The notes under the pieces were generated by a model that saw nothing but the letters and a program-made list of their open reading frames with translations, was not told the DNA's origin and searched no databases. Source: Adenanthera pavonina (Eukaryota; Streptophyta; Magnoliopsida; Fabales; Fabaceae). Taken from it: a stretch of 64,000 nt of DNA. This document shows positions 1 through 12,724 of this stretch, piece by piece. Where the stretch lies: contig JAIVEN010000024.1 in the NCBI GenBank assembly GCA_026686845.1, forward strand, positions 8,109,501 through 8,173,500. Reading direction: 5' to 3'. Position numbers and translations under genes: made by a program. Each line of letters starts with the position of its first letter. The first letter of the stretch is position 1.

Positions 1-1849
1 CTGGCCTCTTTCATTTATCATTGAAAACATCTTGTCACAAAATTTATTTGTAGATGGTGTACTTACTTCTCATATTCATTATCAACACCTACCATCGCAT
101 TTCTTTGCTACTTTATGGTTCGTAGCTTGGTATTAGGGAAAAGTCTTATGTAAATTTTCATATCATTTGCTAATTAATGAGGTTCCGTATCCTTTTAAAT
201 TAATCATCCTAGGTCATTCTCTTTCAAAGAACTATCAAAACATTAGGGCTCATCAATCTTTCTTATCATCTCATTCTCTTTAGAGGTCTACTACAACCTC
301 ATAATTGGTCTACTGCTACCATGAGATCTATTGTGATCTCTAAGCCCTACTAGGATCTTCTATGACCCTACATCATTACTCAAGTGATAGGATCTATCAG
401 GATCTAACTTTGAAAGGTTTCATGACCTGTGAAACATTCTCATCTAAGCCAGCAACTACTGTCCTCAAGACTTATTCTCTTATGTTACTAAAATATTCTT
501 ATGCCAGATTTTCATTAAACAATACGTTATATCTGTAGTGGAAAATGATCATCGACATGAGTATCTTTCTTTCCTGCTACTATTACTTCATTGCTTCATT
601 CTCTTTCTGCTTTTCTCACTTTTGTTAGCACCAGCTTTTCTAACATTTATTAGGTAGCAGACATAAAACTTTGATAATTCAAATTACTTCTTATCATTCT
701 ATTAGCCTCTACCAGCATATTAAATCACCTACTTCATACTGGGACTTTCCTTTCCCTAATGATTGGCTTTATTCCTCTTCTTAGCTTTTCTGTCTTCCAC
801 CTCTAGTCATCATACTATTATAACTAGGTGGAGTTCCGTACTAACTGTATGAATGTGGCTTCATACCTACTTACTGACTAATCCATCATTTAGCGAAACA
901 TAATGATCTCATCTTCTTTCTTATCCCTAACTGACTGCAAGAAATATTTGTCATAAAAGATTACAAAATAATTTCCACATCAAGGGTATGTTCCGAGCTG
1001 GTAGGATCAACTCAGTATTAAGTCACCACCTATCTGCTTCTTTCTCAAGTGCATAAATAGATAGCCTATAGGGCTTTCATTTTCGAGGAATATCCCATTA
1101 ACCTGAAAATCTTTTCTAAACTCAGTGTCCAGTCCTCAACCATTTATACTTCAAACCTTTCATTAAATAAGGGAGGACATTATCATCAAAACTGAGCTAT
1201 TACATGATGTGATTTAGCATGATCAATTCTTGTCTCCACTACTTAGTTTATGGGTATAGCCTGTGGTACCTGCTACTAATATTGCCTCAAAGATGAAATT
1301 TCAACTTTGATTTCTTGAGGCTGTCTCTAAGTGTCTAAGGTTCACTGTAACTTTTCAATAATCCTTTGCTGTTGATCTCATCTATTGATAATAACTTGCA
1401 AAGGATCACTCTGTGGTGTCTTTTCTTGTTCAGGAGTCTCTACTCTTATTTGTTTCCTAATGCAAACCACTTTAAATTCATTATAATCTATTCATAAATA
1501 TTTAATAACTATACTCAGAGAACACATATAGATATAAACATAATACTTTTTCATAAATAAACTTTGTACTTAAGATTTTATAATCTCATTACATTATCAT
1601 TGCTTTCCACTTTCTACTCATGACTGCTTATAATACACTCAAAATTTTGCAGTCATCATTATTCTTCACCTTTATACATTTAGACATATTTATACATGAT
1701 TTATTTCATCGTTCCATTCTGGAGGGACTAAAGTTACTTTCACCTCCAATAAAAGCTTACTGAAATTCATTTCTGAATATTATTCCAAGTTCTCCTCAGA
1801 ATCTTCTTTTTCTATGTCTATAATAGGATCCTCTTGTTGTAGTCAGATT

Positions 1850-2400
1850 GCCTCCAAATATGCCAACTCTCTAATACAATCTTGAAAAATTTCTGGCATT
1901 TCTTCTTGGAGTCTGACTTTATGCAACATCCAATACTCATCATCTGATATTACATTATCATTGCTTTGATCCAGACTACCTCCTTATAAAAATAGTTCAG
2001 AGATTCTCGGGATTGCTTAGTATCTCTAACTTTATCCAGGAAGGTTAACACTCTGGATTCTATAAAATGTTCCTGGCTTTCCCAGTATACTTGCGTAACA
2101 ACCTCTCTAGTCTCATAGATATCATCAAAAGGAAGTATAGGGCTAAAGTCCTCTCAGGCCATTACCTGGTTGTTAACTGTAACTAGCCGGTGACTGATCT
2201 TATCTTCTATTTGAATTAGACCATCAAAACCTGAATTGTATAAATCTTGTAGAAGCTCAACCCCGTAGTTTCTGCCTTCTACAGCTACCATTCCTAGTTT
2301 CTGGACTTGAGTAGGAAGAGCTAAAACAACTTGCAATGGGACTTCTTTATTAGGTTTAGATCCAATTGAATGAGGTCTATCATTAATCTTGGGCTAATCT
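1850..2400 (-). pseudogene. Leader ORF remnant, LARD-like copy 1
   Basis: This is a decayed reading frame just downstream of the primer-binding site on the minus strand. The longest open piece (2336-2154) contains QVVLALPTQVQK, which matches QVVLALPAQVQK readable on the minus strand near 27600 in the other LARD-like copy. Further on, near 2085-2030, the translation gives ESRVLTFLDKVRD, which resembles SPIFTFLDLVRDARNAWE in the Tekay-like leader frame near 12090. I do not recognise the family. Stops and frameshifts show that it is not functional now. Confidence 0.5.
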
Positions 2401-2640
2401 GAACTTCTCATTGATAACTTGTTTGAGCCAATACTATTCTCCATCTTTTTTATCTCTGACCTAGGGATCACCCATCTCTCATGGTTAGGATCTCAACTAT
2501 TGTTTGAGGAAACATCTTATTTGTCTCCATACACAATAGAAATTCTTGTCAATAACTAATTCAAAGGAATATTAATAATTAATATATTCCTTTCTCAAAA
2601 TTAACAATTTTGTCCCAAATATAATGCTCTAAGAACCTTA

Positions 2641-2664
2641 ACCTTCGGCTTTGATACCAAAAAG
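2641..2664 (-). other. Primer-binding site, tRNA-Met type
   Basis: The minus strand reads TTTTTGGTATCAAAGCCGAAGG directly beside the LTR start. TGGTATCAGAGC is the usual plant tRNA-Met primer-binding motif; this copy has one G-to-A change in it. It fixes the orientation as minus and the LTR boundary at 2665. Confidence 0.75.
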
Positions 2665-5579
2665 TGTAACACCTTCTATTAGGGCTCATTTCTCATGTAT
2701 TAGATCATTTTAGATGCCTTTCATCATGATTTAGATACTAGAATCATAATACAATAAAAATAGAATTTTTCAAACTGTTCACTTGGCAGTTTCCATTTTA
2801 CCCGATAAACTTTGAAAATTCATAACTAAATCTAGAAAAATCATCTTGAGGTGATTCAAGTCTATAAAATTTTATTAAATTCATCTACATGGAAAAAATA
2901 TAAAACAGTAATTTCATTGGTCCAATTTGTATAGTAATTTTGGGAATTTTTACTGTTCATTTGATCATGTTTCTATCTTCCAATTTTCTATCTCAAATTT
3001 GAAAAATTATATTTCATTCTACTCTATTCCAAATTATTCATACTCTATCTTGTTGGAAAGCTATACATGTCTAATTTTAAAAATATTTTTATTATATATT
3101 TATTTCACTTACATAGGGCATAACTTTAATTTAAATCATGAAGGGTCAGAATCCAGCTCTTACTGGAATAGTTTTAGGAAAACTTACATATCTCTTGTTC
3201 TATAACTCCAATCACCTCCAAATCAGTGGCATATGAATTTTAAGACATAGATAGTTTTAAAAATATAATATAATTAATTTTTGGAGATCTATAATATTTT
3301 ATGTTATTCTTTGAAATTTCCAGTACTTACTTTTAGTTTTCAGTTTTCCCATTCTTGCCCTGTTCTGAACCTTAAATTTGAAAAATCACCATTAATTGTA
3401 TACAACTCTAAATGGTGTGAATTATGTGTCATATTAAAGCTTGAGCTGCCCTATATCTGGTATAAAAATATCATAAACCTAACCTCACACTAAGTATAGA
3501 ACAAGGGTGAATGAAACAGACACATCTGGAAAATGCCCTGTTTCAGTCTACATTGCAATTTGCTTGCCAAAACCCTTGTAAATGAACTCATTTTGGCATG
3601 TAACTTGGTAGAATACAAAGTCATATCCCAAAATACAGAAATGGAATTTTCATACATTTTATACAACATTAACATATTATTCATTATTTTAAAATTTCAT
3701 ACAAAACAAGGCACAAATAACCATTCACATTATAACACAATGGCTTGCAACATCATTTCCTTCTTCATGCCTTTTGCTCCTTCCTTAACTCTTTTGTATT
3801 GGTTCTTCCTAGCATGGCTAGTCATTGAAGGGGGGGGTGAGATTCAAAGAATCTCAGTAGTTACAACCATTTATGCACATATATCATAATAACATTTCAT
3901 AAACAATCATTGGAAACCATGAAATCATAATATGCCATACTATGTCATAAAAATTTTGGCATGGTAACACTTTGAAAATTGGACATCCATGGGTCATAAA
4001 CCCTTCATAAAATCAGCCAATAACACATTTCCAACACCAATCATTCCATTCAAAGCATGGCATAACCAAAGAAATATAAAAACTCAAGTTAATAACAATA
4101 GGCATAAATGAGATTATAACTACCTTCATGCTTTCTCTTACTATTCCACTTGATACCAATGCTCCCACTAGCTTCCTTGGGCTTCTTCAAGTCCTAATGC
4201 ATCACCAAATACTAACTTAAGCCATTGATTTATGGAGCCATATCACAAAGTCCCATACTAAACCTTAAAATTCCATCTTAGCTTTCACTTTGTTTTTCTT
4301 TACACTAATACATATTCTTAAGGATTTGAACCATGGGAAATCCATTTTTGGAGTCCAAATTATTAAATTCCAACTCTAGAAACAAACCCTAACTTGGCTA
4401 AAATCTATGGAAGAATGGAGGAAGAAGATGACTCCATGACACTATTTCTCAACACTTGAAAGCACAAGCTCAAGGTCATAAATACTTACTTGGCAACTTG
4501 ATTCTCCAAGTCTTGCACCTTAGCTTCTCTTTCTTTTCTCCTTTCCTCTCTTTTCTCTCATGAGTTGGGCTTCTTGTTTGCAGCAAAATGAGAGCCCCTC
4601 ACTCACTAACCAGCACGTAGGAATCCCAATAGGAAAAAGATGTCATAAACCTCCTTAATCATAGTTTACTCTTCCTAATTTAGGTTAGTCAAACTACTTC
4701 TTAAAGAAATAATAAAATATTGCTTTCCCTCATGTGCAGCAGCTGTTTGGACGGCCAACATATGAAGCAAATTGAATAATTATCCCCTTTAATTAACTAC
4801 TTAATCATGACAAGATTAACTTAATCTTCAATTAGCAAAAGTAATTACTTCTTGAAGAAGTAGTCTTGGAAATAATAAAATATTGGTTTTCATAACATGG
4901 GCTGCTGCAATCCACACAGGGGAGAGAGGTAAATGTGTTTAAAAATTGTTCAATTTTCCTGATCTAGATATATCTTAATCTGGGTACTTTTTAATCGTAC
5001 CGATAAAACCATCTTTATACTAATTTAGTATTTTTTGGGATACAAGACTATTCTAATTTTATTTTTATATTTCCATAATTATCCTGTCCCAAATGGTATC
5101 TGTGTATGGCCCATATCCTGTCCCGATTTCTTTTAATCTTCGGTGGGGCCCACAGTTTCCTTTATTAGTTTACTGTTACTTTTGGGCACTCGGTACTGAT
5201 TATTTCTTTATCCTTGAACATTAACCCTTAGTGCCATATACCATTAGACTTCTCTAGTCGAGGGCTTTGTTTTGACAGTAATTTTGCATATTTACAAAAT
5301 TACCCCTGACCCAGGGTTAAATTATAATTTTTGAAACTTTCAGGTCATTAGGTGTAATTTTCCCCAAGACATTTCTAATACTCATTCCACGTAATTTTTA
5401 TGACTTTAGGGACATGGATGTCCTTTCCATAATTCTTTGGGGGTAAAAATATAATTTCTCATTTTTTATCTAATCGGAAAAAATGGCCTCTTTGCCTTTT
5501 TTCACGCAAAATGGTGTCTGCCCATTTTTGCAAAATTCCTATACATTTATAGATGTTTTAGCTTTCGTGGGATGTTACA
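2665..5579 (-). repeat. 5' LTR of the minus-strand LARD-like element
   Basis: The LTR begins TGTAACACC and ends gatgttaca, about 2.9 kb, with the primer-binding site on its low side. It carries a perfect 7-bp hairpin at 3839-3855 (GAGATTC, AAA, GAATCTC). It also carries a block near 3950-4000 (ttttggca ... ggacatcc) that recurs in the other large LTRs of the window. Short reading frames inside (2927-3205, 3281-3493, 3533-3889) look like chance frames. No second LTR lies in the window, so the target-site duplication cannot be tested; the flank after it is gcatg. Confidence 0.75.
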
Positions 5580-5654
5580 GCATGCAACTTCTCCATCTCA
5601 CTTCCTGTCCCATCTTTTCGTGTATCTTATGACATCCTGTAAAAATAGGGACAT

Positions 5655-6300
5655 TACAAATAACCATTGAGATTCTTTGAAATTCATCCCTTCTTTATGT
5701 CAACATTGTCTAGTAACACAATATGGTAAGGCTACCTAAGAAGACAAGGGCAAGGAAAAATAAGTTATTGATTAAAATGAATTTACTTTCCTTGATCTTT
5801 TTTTTAGAATATTTGAGTAAATTGATGTGTATGGTGCTAGGCCCATATCTTCATGTAATTATGTCACTTTAATTCATATGTAATGTATGACCAAGTATGA
5901 AGACAAGAAATGATCATATATGAGCTGTAGGCCTTTTTATTTTGAGAATTAAGGGATGTAAAGTGACTATATGACCTTTGTATGTACTTGTGCTAATTGT
6001 TCAAACCTTTCTGTGTTTAATGTATATGTGTTATGTATGAATGGAAACTAGATAGAAGGAGCTTTAATTTGATCCAAAGATCAGTCAATTTGGAGTTATG
6101 TACAAATTGTTATGATTTTTCAAATTTGGACCAGAAATCAAGAAAATCTGAAAATAACCAAATGAATAGTAATTGTTCTCAAAATTTTCTGTATTAATTG
6201 GTCAAGTCAATGCTCTTGTTTATATTTTCTCCATGTAGACAATGTCTTTAGCTATTTTTGGAGACTTAAATCACTTGTATACACTTTGCTAAAAGGTAAG
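5655..6300 (+). repeat. Fragment of a plus-oriented LTR (3' half)
   Basis: The order of words matches the 3' half of the LTR at 8644-11157. A decayed hairpin (gagattctttgaaattc, 5669-5685) comes first. Then come caagaaatgatcatat, caatttggagttatgtac, a pyrimidine-rich stretch with ccatgtagac, and gagacttaaatcac. Both ends are missing, so this is a relic rather than a complete LTR. The following bases up to about 6530 hold no gene or repeat that I can identify. Confidence 0.5.
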
Positions 6301-6529
6301 GGTAAAATGGTCATTTTATAAAAGTAGAGAGAGAAAATAATATTATAATACTCTAGTGTTGGGTAAAGTACAAAGAATATAGGATATGTGGGCCAAGAGA
6401 AAAAAAGTCCAAGTACAATAGTAGGCAAGTACCATGTGAATTGTAAATTCTTACCAAGTAAAATAAATAGCAAAAAGTAAAGACAAGTGGATCTCAGATG
6501 AAAAAATAAAGAGAAAAAGGTAGTCTGTT

Positions 6530-8630
6530 GAGACTAAACCTTGTTGTGAGCTTAATTTCTATTAAAACTAGGATGCAAAGGAATGTAGCTTACAACTACC
6601 TAAATAAAAACTAAAGAAGTAATATGCATGAAACTAATGAATGAAGGGTGTATGAAGGGAGTGACAGAATGATATGTTTGATGTTAGGAAGATGAAATGA
6701 TGGTTTGAAGATAAGAAAATGCAATGTAATGCAAAACACTACTAACTACAATGGGGGTTTTGGTTTTTAAAACTTTTGAAAGAAATGGAATCAAAGTGAA
6801 CAAAGAAAGAACAATGTAAAAATTTGAAAGAAACAAAAAAAGCAAGAAAAGTTGTAGAAAATGTGTGGATAAGTGGATTAAAATGTTGCTTGATTCAAGT
6901 TGGAATTAAGTGAGAGGTCCATCATAAAAGCAAATGTGATTTCCCTAAGAGAAACACTCAAAAGATAGCATGAATTAGCCACAAGTTAATTCCAATTCAT
7001 TATCCCTTAAATGACATTTGAACAAACTCAATGGATATTAGATTCTTAGCGAAGCATTTGATCAAACACCTTGAAGGCATATTTTCAATTCTAGCTACCA
7101 TGTGAACTTTGTATTGTTATTTCTTTCCATAGGCAATTATCTACTAATTCAGCCTAGTTATATGAAATTTTCAGTTCAAATACTATCTTAAACATCACAA
7201 TTTAACATCCCAAACTTGAATTCAATACAAATGAACAAGTTAAATCAAGAATGGTTAGATAATGTTGAAGACCGAAAATCAAGAGCAAGTTGTCATTAAC
7301 ACAATCCTCAATTCAAAGTACCACAATCTACTCTCCCATGAGAGCTCTAACAAATATAAACCTAAATCAATGTAATTACAGACCCTAATCCTTCATAATC
7401 AACTAAATCAACAAAACCTACAAGTCAATTAAAAAAGCAAATCATGAAGAAAGTAGAAAAGAGTATAGCAGTGGTGATTTCCCTTAGCATCTTTAAGCTC
7501 TTGAGTCTTCAATACCTCTCCCCTTCCTCCTCATTGAACCAGCCACAAAAACCCTCACTCAAGTGTCATAACACATGCTACAACACTAAGGAAGAAGGAA
7601 CTCTAAGCTATGTCCATGAAGAATTAAGATGAAGATGAATATCAGTGTTGATCTTTGCTAATCCTTCAATCAGTTTGATGAATCTAGCTCCTCTTTCACT
7701 TGGATCCAGCCAATGTTTAGAAAATTTTGAGTGAGAAGGAGAATAAATTTCATGAATATGATGGAATAAAAGTGGAGAAAAGGTGAGAAAATAGTAGACA
7801 TTGATGGAAGAAAGACAAAGAATCAGTGCAAATTGATGAAGTTTGCTAGGGTTTTTGAGAGAATGGAAGAACAAGTTAAGAGAATGGAGAAGGTGAAGGA
7901 GGACAAATTTGCAACTGTATGAATCTGAATGAAAGGCCTCTGAATCTACTTTACAAGTTAGGGTAAGGGTATAATGTATTAGAAATGATCTTTGCCCTTG
8001 ATCACATGCTCGGTTAAAAATTTAATATCAATTGAGTTTGTTCAAATGCCATTTAAGGGATAATAAATTGGAATTCACTTGTTTTTAATTCATGCTATTT
8101 GTTGAGTGATTCTCTTAGGGAAAACACATTTGTTCTTATGATGGAACTTTCACCTAATTCCAACTTAAATCAAGTGATATTTTAATCCATTCATCCACAC
8201 ATTTTCTACAACTTTCCTTTTTAAAAAAAAAAAAGTTTTACATTGTTCTTTCTTTGTTTACTTTGATTCTAGTTCTTTTAAAAGTTTTAAAAACCAAAAC
8301 CCCTTATTGTACTTAGTACTATTTTGCCTTACATTGCATTTTCTTATCATTAAACCATCATTCCATTTTCTTAACCTTAGTTCCAAAAATCAAATGTATC
8401 ATTCCATCACTCCCTTCATATACCATTCATTCACTAGTTTCATGCATATTTCTTCTTCAGTTTGCATTTAGATAGTTGTATATAAGATTAGTTGCATTTT
8501 AACTTAACACCTCTTGAACTTTCATAATCACTCTAAATCATTCCTCCGATGAGAAACAACCTAAGATTGTCCTTACACTACATTCTTTTGCATCATAGTT
8601 TTAATTGAAATAAACCCATGACAAGGTTCA
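6530..8630. repeat. Long imperfect inverted repeat (foldback or MULE-like)
   Basis: The left arm (about 6530-7045) reads in reverse complement through the right arm (about 8020-8630). Shared words include ataagaaaatgcaatgtaa, ggttttggtttttaaaac, gttgtagaaaatgtgtggat and cccttaaatg. The left arm lacks about 90 bp present in the right arm near its outer end. A roughly 1-kb centre separates the arms. It holds only short frames (7444-7632 plus, 7874-7608 minus) that I do not recognise. No transposase is visible. The size and arms suggest a foldback element or a non-autonomous Mutator-like element, but I could not find a clean target-site duplication. The right end abuts the LTR at 8644. Confidence 0.6.
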
Positions 8631-8643
8631 GTTCCAATTTTGG

Positions 8644-11157
8644 TGTAATACCTTGAATTTTACTTCGTATTAAATAGTATAGAATGATAAAAATGATGAT
8701 ATTTAAAAACATGTCTAAAATAATAGAAAATAGAAAGACACAAAAATGTACAGAAAAGGGCAAAAAGAAAAATTTTTCTAATTAGAATTGAAAAGGAGAA
8801 AATTATAATTTTGCCCTAAGAAAGAAAAATTCTTTGCAAAATGGTTCCCAAAAAGTATAGATTATTATTACTTTGCATCTAAAAATTAAATTTATTTCAT
8901 GTTAGTCCCTTAAAGAGGAAATTCACATGGAAGAGTTAAGTGGAAATAAGTTTTGGGAAAAATTACAATAAATGATCTGAAAGTTTAAAAAATTGAAAAT
9001 TTATCCTGAGTCAAAGATATTTTTGTAAATATGAAAAATTATAATCAAAATGAAGCTCTCAATGAGCCTATCCCAATGGAATATAGTATGACATTTAGTA
9101 AGATTAAAATAATATTTGTTGGGTAATTAGAATTTAATATTAATATTTTACTTGATAAAGATTATTTTAAACTGCAGAAAAATGAAGTACCGATTCAAAG
9201 ATAGTGATTGGACCTTGCTAAAATATATTTTGAATTAAGATAATAATTTTGGATCAAAAGTAATTTTTGAATAATCCTGTACCAATTTAATGACAATTAC
9301 GGTGAAAGTATTTAATAGGTATGGATAAATTTAATCGGTAAAGGAAATATTAGTCCATGAAAATTATTAAAGTAATTTTTGGTCAAAAAGGAAGGAGAAC
9401 CATGTCTAAAATACTGCTTGGGGGTACCAAGGGAATTATGCCAATTACTTTAATAAAGTAAGGCAAAAAGTTGATCACAATAGCTAATTAACCAAGTGTT
9501 ATTATTCCTTCATCAGATATCTTTCCTCTTGACCTTGAGTTAATAAGTAGTCTTCTTCATTTTGGACATCTAAATAGAGGCAAGAAGAGGGAGAGAAGCA
9601 CAAAAATATTGAGACAAAGAACAAGAACATGAAGCAAAGTTTGATTCTTAGGTATCCAAGGTAACATTTTATGATAATCCTCGTGTTTTATTGTATTTGG
9701 GAGAGATTTCATGGAGTATTTCTTGCCATTTCTCCTCTGAAAGTTTTTTTCTAGCGAGAGAGTAGATAGAGAAAATGAAGCCATAAAGAAACTAAACTAT
9801 GAAAAGTGTCGTATAGGTTTCAAGATACATGGATATTCCTTTAAATTGCAAGTTTGATGAGTTAAGATTTTACTACAATTTTTGTTGATTTTTGGCTAAT
9901 TTAGGGTTTAAAATATGAAGGAAATTTCATGTCTTTGATCCCAAAAATGGATTATTTGGGTCCAAAATAGGGTAAGACAAGCATGTTTACAAGAAATTCC
10001 CAAAGAATGACAAAATAGAATTTTAGGGTTAAAGTTGCCACTTTGTAAGGGAGGTTGTGTAATTAGTGGCTAATGGCACTATTTTGTGTTGCTATAGGAT
10101 CCAAAGTAGTGTCTAAAGAGTAAAGAAAGGGCATGCAAAGTTTGAAGCTCATTGGAAAGCACAAAGGTAGTAAACTTACCTATATATGTTTATGTATTGT
10201 TGTTGTTGCCATTTTGTTTATTTGATGTGTTTAATGATTAAAATGTTGTTTACCGATGAAATTGTGTTGTTTGTTAGGCTATTTTAAGGGTATTTTGACC
10301 CTGGAAATGTTCAAAATGTAAGGGGAAATGATGCCCAAAATTTTATGAAATATTTGTGCACAAATGTCTTTGATTAAAAGCTTGATGCATTTTTTTTAAT
10401 TTCTTGTAATGTATGATAATATGTGAGCATAAATGGTAGTTGCCGCTAAGATTTTTTGAATCTCATCCCTTTCCAAATGTCTAACCATATAAGTCCAAGT
10501 GGTGGCAAAAATTATGTGTATGATTTTGGGACTTTATTTAATTGTGATTATAACCATTTAGTTCAATATGATGTATTATGTAAAGTAGAGACAAGAAATG
10601 ACCATGTATGTACATAGTAATGTATATTTTGCAAGGTTGGAAGGATGTATGAGACCTTTCTAACAATTGTTGAAGAATTTGAGTACTATACAGACCTTTT
10701 GATGTCTAATATATGAGTGTTGTATATGGTAAATTAGACATGTGTAGCTTTTTATAGACACCAAGAACACACAATTTGGAGTTGTGTATTATTTATGGTG
10801 ATTTTTCAAAATTATGGTTAGAAACAGGGATTTTAGAATTGACCATTGCTACAATACTTTTTAGAAAAATAAACTATACGAATTGGCTAAATAAATATCC
10901 AGTTGCTTATTTTTTTTCCATATAGATAATCTTTTGAACTATTTTTAGAGACTTAAATCACCTCAAGAAGATTTTGCTAGAGTTAGTTATGAATTTACAA
11001 ATTTTGCTAAGTAAAATAGATTAAGGCAAATGAATAGTACCAAATTTAATGAAAAATTTGTTTAAGTTATTTTATGCAAGCAAGTCTCTAAACATGCATT
11101 AATGGACTTAGATGATGTCTAATATGTGGGAAATGTGCCTAAGTATAAAGTGTTACA
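8644..11157 (+). repeat. 5' LTR of the Tekay-like element
   Basis: About 2.5 kb, from TGTAATACC to GTGTTACA. It is repeated with many substitutions from 17261 onward. A decayed hairpin of the recurring type lies at about 10446-10464. The short frame at 9784-9557 (minus) has a partial counterpart at 18348-18145 in the other LTR, as expected for repeated LTR sequence, and is not a gene. Confidence 0.85.
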
Positions 11158-11180
11158 TTTTTTGTATCAGAGCTAAAGGT
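11158..11180 (+). other. Primer-binding site, tRNA-Met type
   Basis: TTTTTTGTATCAGAGCTAAAGG follows the LTR directly. It matches the plant tRNA-Met primer motif TGGTATCAGAGC except for one base, and fixes the plus orientation. Confidence 0.8.
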
Positions 11181-11311
11181 TCTGGCTCCTGGACTAGTAT
11201 GTTTAGTATAGTTTAGAAAGGAAATAATAATAAATAAATATATTATTTATTATATTTATTCATTGTTTCCTTTATGTTAGTTTATTGACCAGTTGTTATT
11301 GTGATGGTCAG

Positions 11312-12486
11312 ATGTCTGAACCTATAGACAACTCAATGATGGATTATTAGTCTAAGCCACACCCTAGGTCATCAGGACCTCCTAGAGAAGAAAGTAGTTG
11401 CTCTAATATGATTTCTATGGGTGGTATGGTAGGTATACTGAGATTGGTGCTTTACATCAGGAGCCTATAACTATTGACTCGATACGTGATGAGGGCTATG
11501 AGCCACCTATGGAGGAGCCTCCTCATGACATAGGAGTTGAGGTGTTTAAGGATATTGACTGGAAGTTGGCTTTTCTTGACGATCCTGATAATAATCAAGA
11601 TAATAGGCCACTAGACTTTGAGACAATAGTTTACAGGATTGTGAGAAAGTTCTCTAGGGGATATGGAGCTTATTTTGAGGGTCCCAATAGAGTTATGGCC
11701 TTTATGTGCAAAGTATCTGAGGCTCAGCATGATCTAAAAATGTATGGCAACAGATACCCTAAGCAGTTATGGATTGACAAGATGCTTAGGAAGATACCTA
11801 ATGATGAGTTCGGTATGACATTCAAGGCTAAGTTGGAAGGCAGAGAGTATGAGAATTTGGCTCAGTATATCAAGACATACTTCATTGAAGCCAATTTTAA
11901 GAAGAAGAAGAAAGAAAGAGAAGAGAACAAGGATTCAAAGAAAAATGATAAAGGTAAGAGGCCAATTTCTACAATACGTGAGTTCCCAGATCTCTTACAG
12001 ATACCTATAGACCCTGGTAGTACTTTATTTGAGGCGGTAGATGTAGTGGCTAAGGTATATATTAAGAGCCATCATAGTTATTGAGACTCCCCTATTTTTA
12101 CATTCTTGGACTTAGTTAGGGATGCACGTAATGCTTGGGAGGCTCAAGGCCGAGAGTTCTCCAAGGCTGCCTGGAACGATATGGTTCTCACTATATTATC
12201 GAAGGAAGGATTATTGGTTGCCGGTGAAGGAAGAACTCAGACGTTATTAGCTTGAGAGCTTACATGCATGTGTTTGGGCTCATCACGAGAGACTAAGGTT
12301 AGAGTTGGTAGATACAGAGGGGACTGAGATGATATGATAGTGATACCTTCATAGGAGTTTTCTGCAGAGGAAGTTCAGGAGTTGATACAAGGATAGGGAT
12401 AGGTTCTTACTAGGGATTAAGGGCATGAGTAAGAGGAAGATCCAGTATCAGCTTATCTCCTTGGTAGCCCTAGTTCTTCCTAGATT
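11312..12486 (+). pseudogene. Leader ORF of unknown function between PBS and gag
   Basis: This is a reading frame upstream of and separate from gag. The first part (from the ATG at 11312) is shifted relative to the main part. The longest open stretch is 11509-12084 (191 aa). The same frame carries on after a TGA at 12082 through several more stops to about 12486. Notable segments are FLDDPDNNQDNRPLDF, VYRIVRKFSRGYGAYFEG, LWIDKMLRKIPNDEFGMTF and, after the stop, FTFLDLVRDARNAWEAQ. A lysine-rich patch (KKKKKEREENKDSKKN) follows the conserved block. Equivalent segments occur in both LARD-like copies. I do not recognise a known domain. It has no gag zinc finger, protease or polymerase motif. It may be an accessory protein of this lineage. 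Confidence 0.6.
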
Positions 12487-12724
12487 AGTTGTGATGTGTA
12501 TGATTGTAAATATGTGTATATATAGAACTCTAATTGACTGCAATTTTGAGTATGATATATATGCAGTCATAAATAACATGGCTAGATAATAGGACAGATG
12601 TATATATGGATGTGAATGTGACTTGTACAAAGTTTTGATTGGTGAATAAATGTTCTGTTTACATAAATGTTTATCTGAGTATTGTTGCTATATGTTCATG
12701 ATTTTGATTATTTTATAGATATCA

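Larger units (their letters stand above)
1..2664 (-). mobile_element. Interior of a LARD-like LTR element, cut by the window edge
   Basis: This is the 5' interior of a minus-strand LTR element whose 3' part lies beyond the window. Its sequence parallels about 25060-27935, the interior of the LARD-like element at 19428-49442; both begin with the same words (ctggcctctttcatttatca). A tRNA-Met type primer-binding site and an LTR follow on its high-coordinate side. I see no gag, reverse transcriptase or integrase motifs on either strand. The only coding trace is a broken leader reading frame near 1850-2400. It is probably a second, older copy of the same non-autonomous family. The alternative, an autonomous element whose pol lies off the window, cannot be excluded. 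Confidence 0.7.

Noticed and set aside
2641..2664. tRNA genes at the TGGTATCAGAGC sites
   Set aside because: Each is a primer-binding site of about 12-18 bases next to an LTR, with no cloverleaf around it.
7444..7874. Host gene candidates in the centre of the inverted repeat (7444-7632 plus, 7874-7608 minus)
   Set aside because: Short, overlapping on opposite strands, without recognisable domains or splice context.
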